Below, in pieces: positions 64,000-64,000 of a DNA stretch of 64,000 nt. The stretch spans positions 30,481 through 94,480 of the forward strand of contig JAJXTH010000006.1 of the NCBI GenBank assembly GCA_021783995.1, given 5' to 3'. Origin of the DNA: Pseudomonadota bacterium. Lineage in GTDB: Bacteria; Pseudomonadota; Gammaproteobacteria; Burkholderiales; Gallionellaceae. The translations under genes were made by a program, and so were the position numbers. Each line of letters begins with the position of its first letter. The stretch's first letter is position 1. The notes beneath the pieces are model-generated. The model worked only from the letters and a program-made list of their open reading frames with translations. It had not been told where the DNA came from and did no database searches.

Positions 64000-64000
64000 G

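Overview
The window is a contiguous, gene-dense chromosomal segment of an autotrophic betaproteobacterium; a Gallionellaceae/Nitrosomonadales-like origin is an inference from gene order and protein character, not proven. Most of positions 1-33 kb and 42-52 kb is conserved housekeeping: alr, an MTA-salvage operon (mtnP-apt-mtnA-class II aldolase), earP-efp, lolCD, accA-tilS, ndk-rlmN-pilW-rodZ-ispG-hisS-yfgM-bamB-der, ribF-ileS-lspA-ispH-thiO, hfq-hflX-hflK-hflC-hisZ-purA and mltD. Several c-di-GMP/signalling genes are interspersed (PilZ, GGDEF, HD-GYP, a LapD-like degenerate GGDEF/EAL protein, CheC and CheY-like proteins, and a split two-component pair). The right 12 kb is the most interesting part. 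It holds a form I RuBisCO operon (cbbL-cbbS-cbbQ-cbbO plus a translationally coupled small unknown gene) divergent from cbbR. Next to it is the 3' end of an alpha-carboxysome operon that runs off the window: partial csoS1, a bacterioferritin-like gene, an acRAF/PCD-like gene, a ParA/McdA-like gene, and an unlisted 57-aa McdB-like ORF ending in RVWPD. purE-purK directly follows that operon. The headline observation is an uninterrupted 506-aa ORF (52040-53560, -) that fuses a full-length PurC (SAICAR synthetase) to a full-length beta-carbonic anhydrase with all metal and catalytic motifs intact. It is located beside CO2-fixation and purine-carboxylation genes. No rRNA, tRNA, CRISPR or intact transposase was recognised; one MITE-like 119-bp inverted-repeat element was found.
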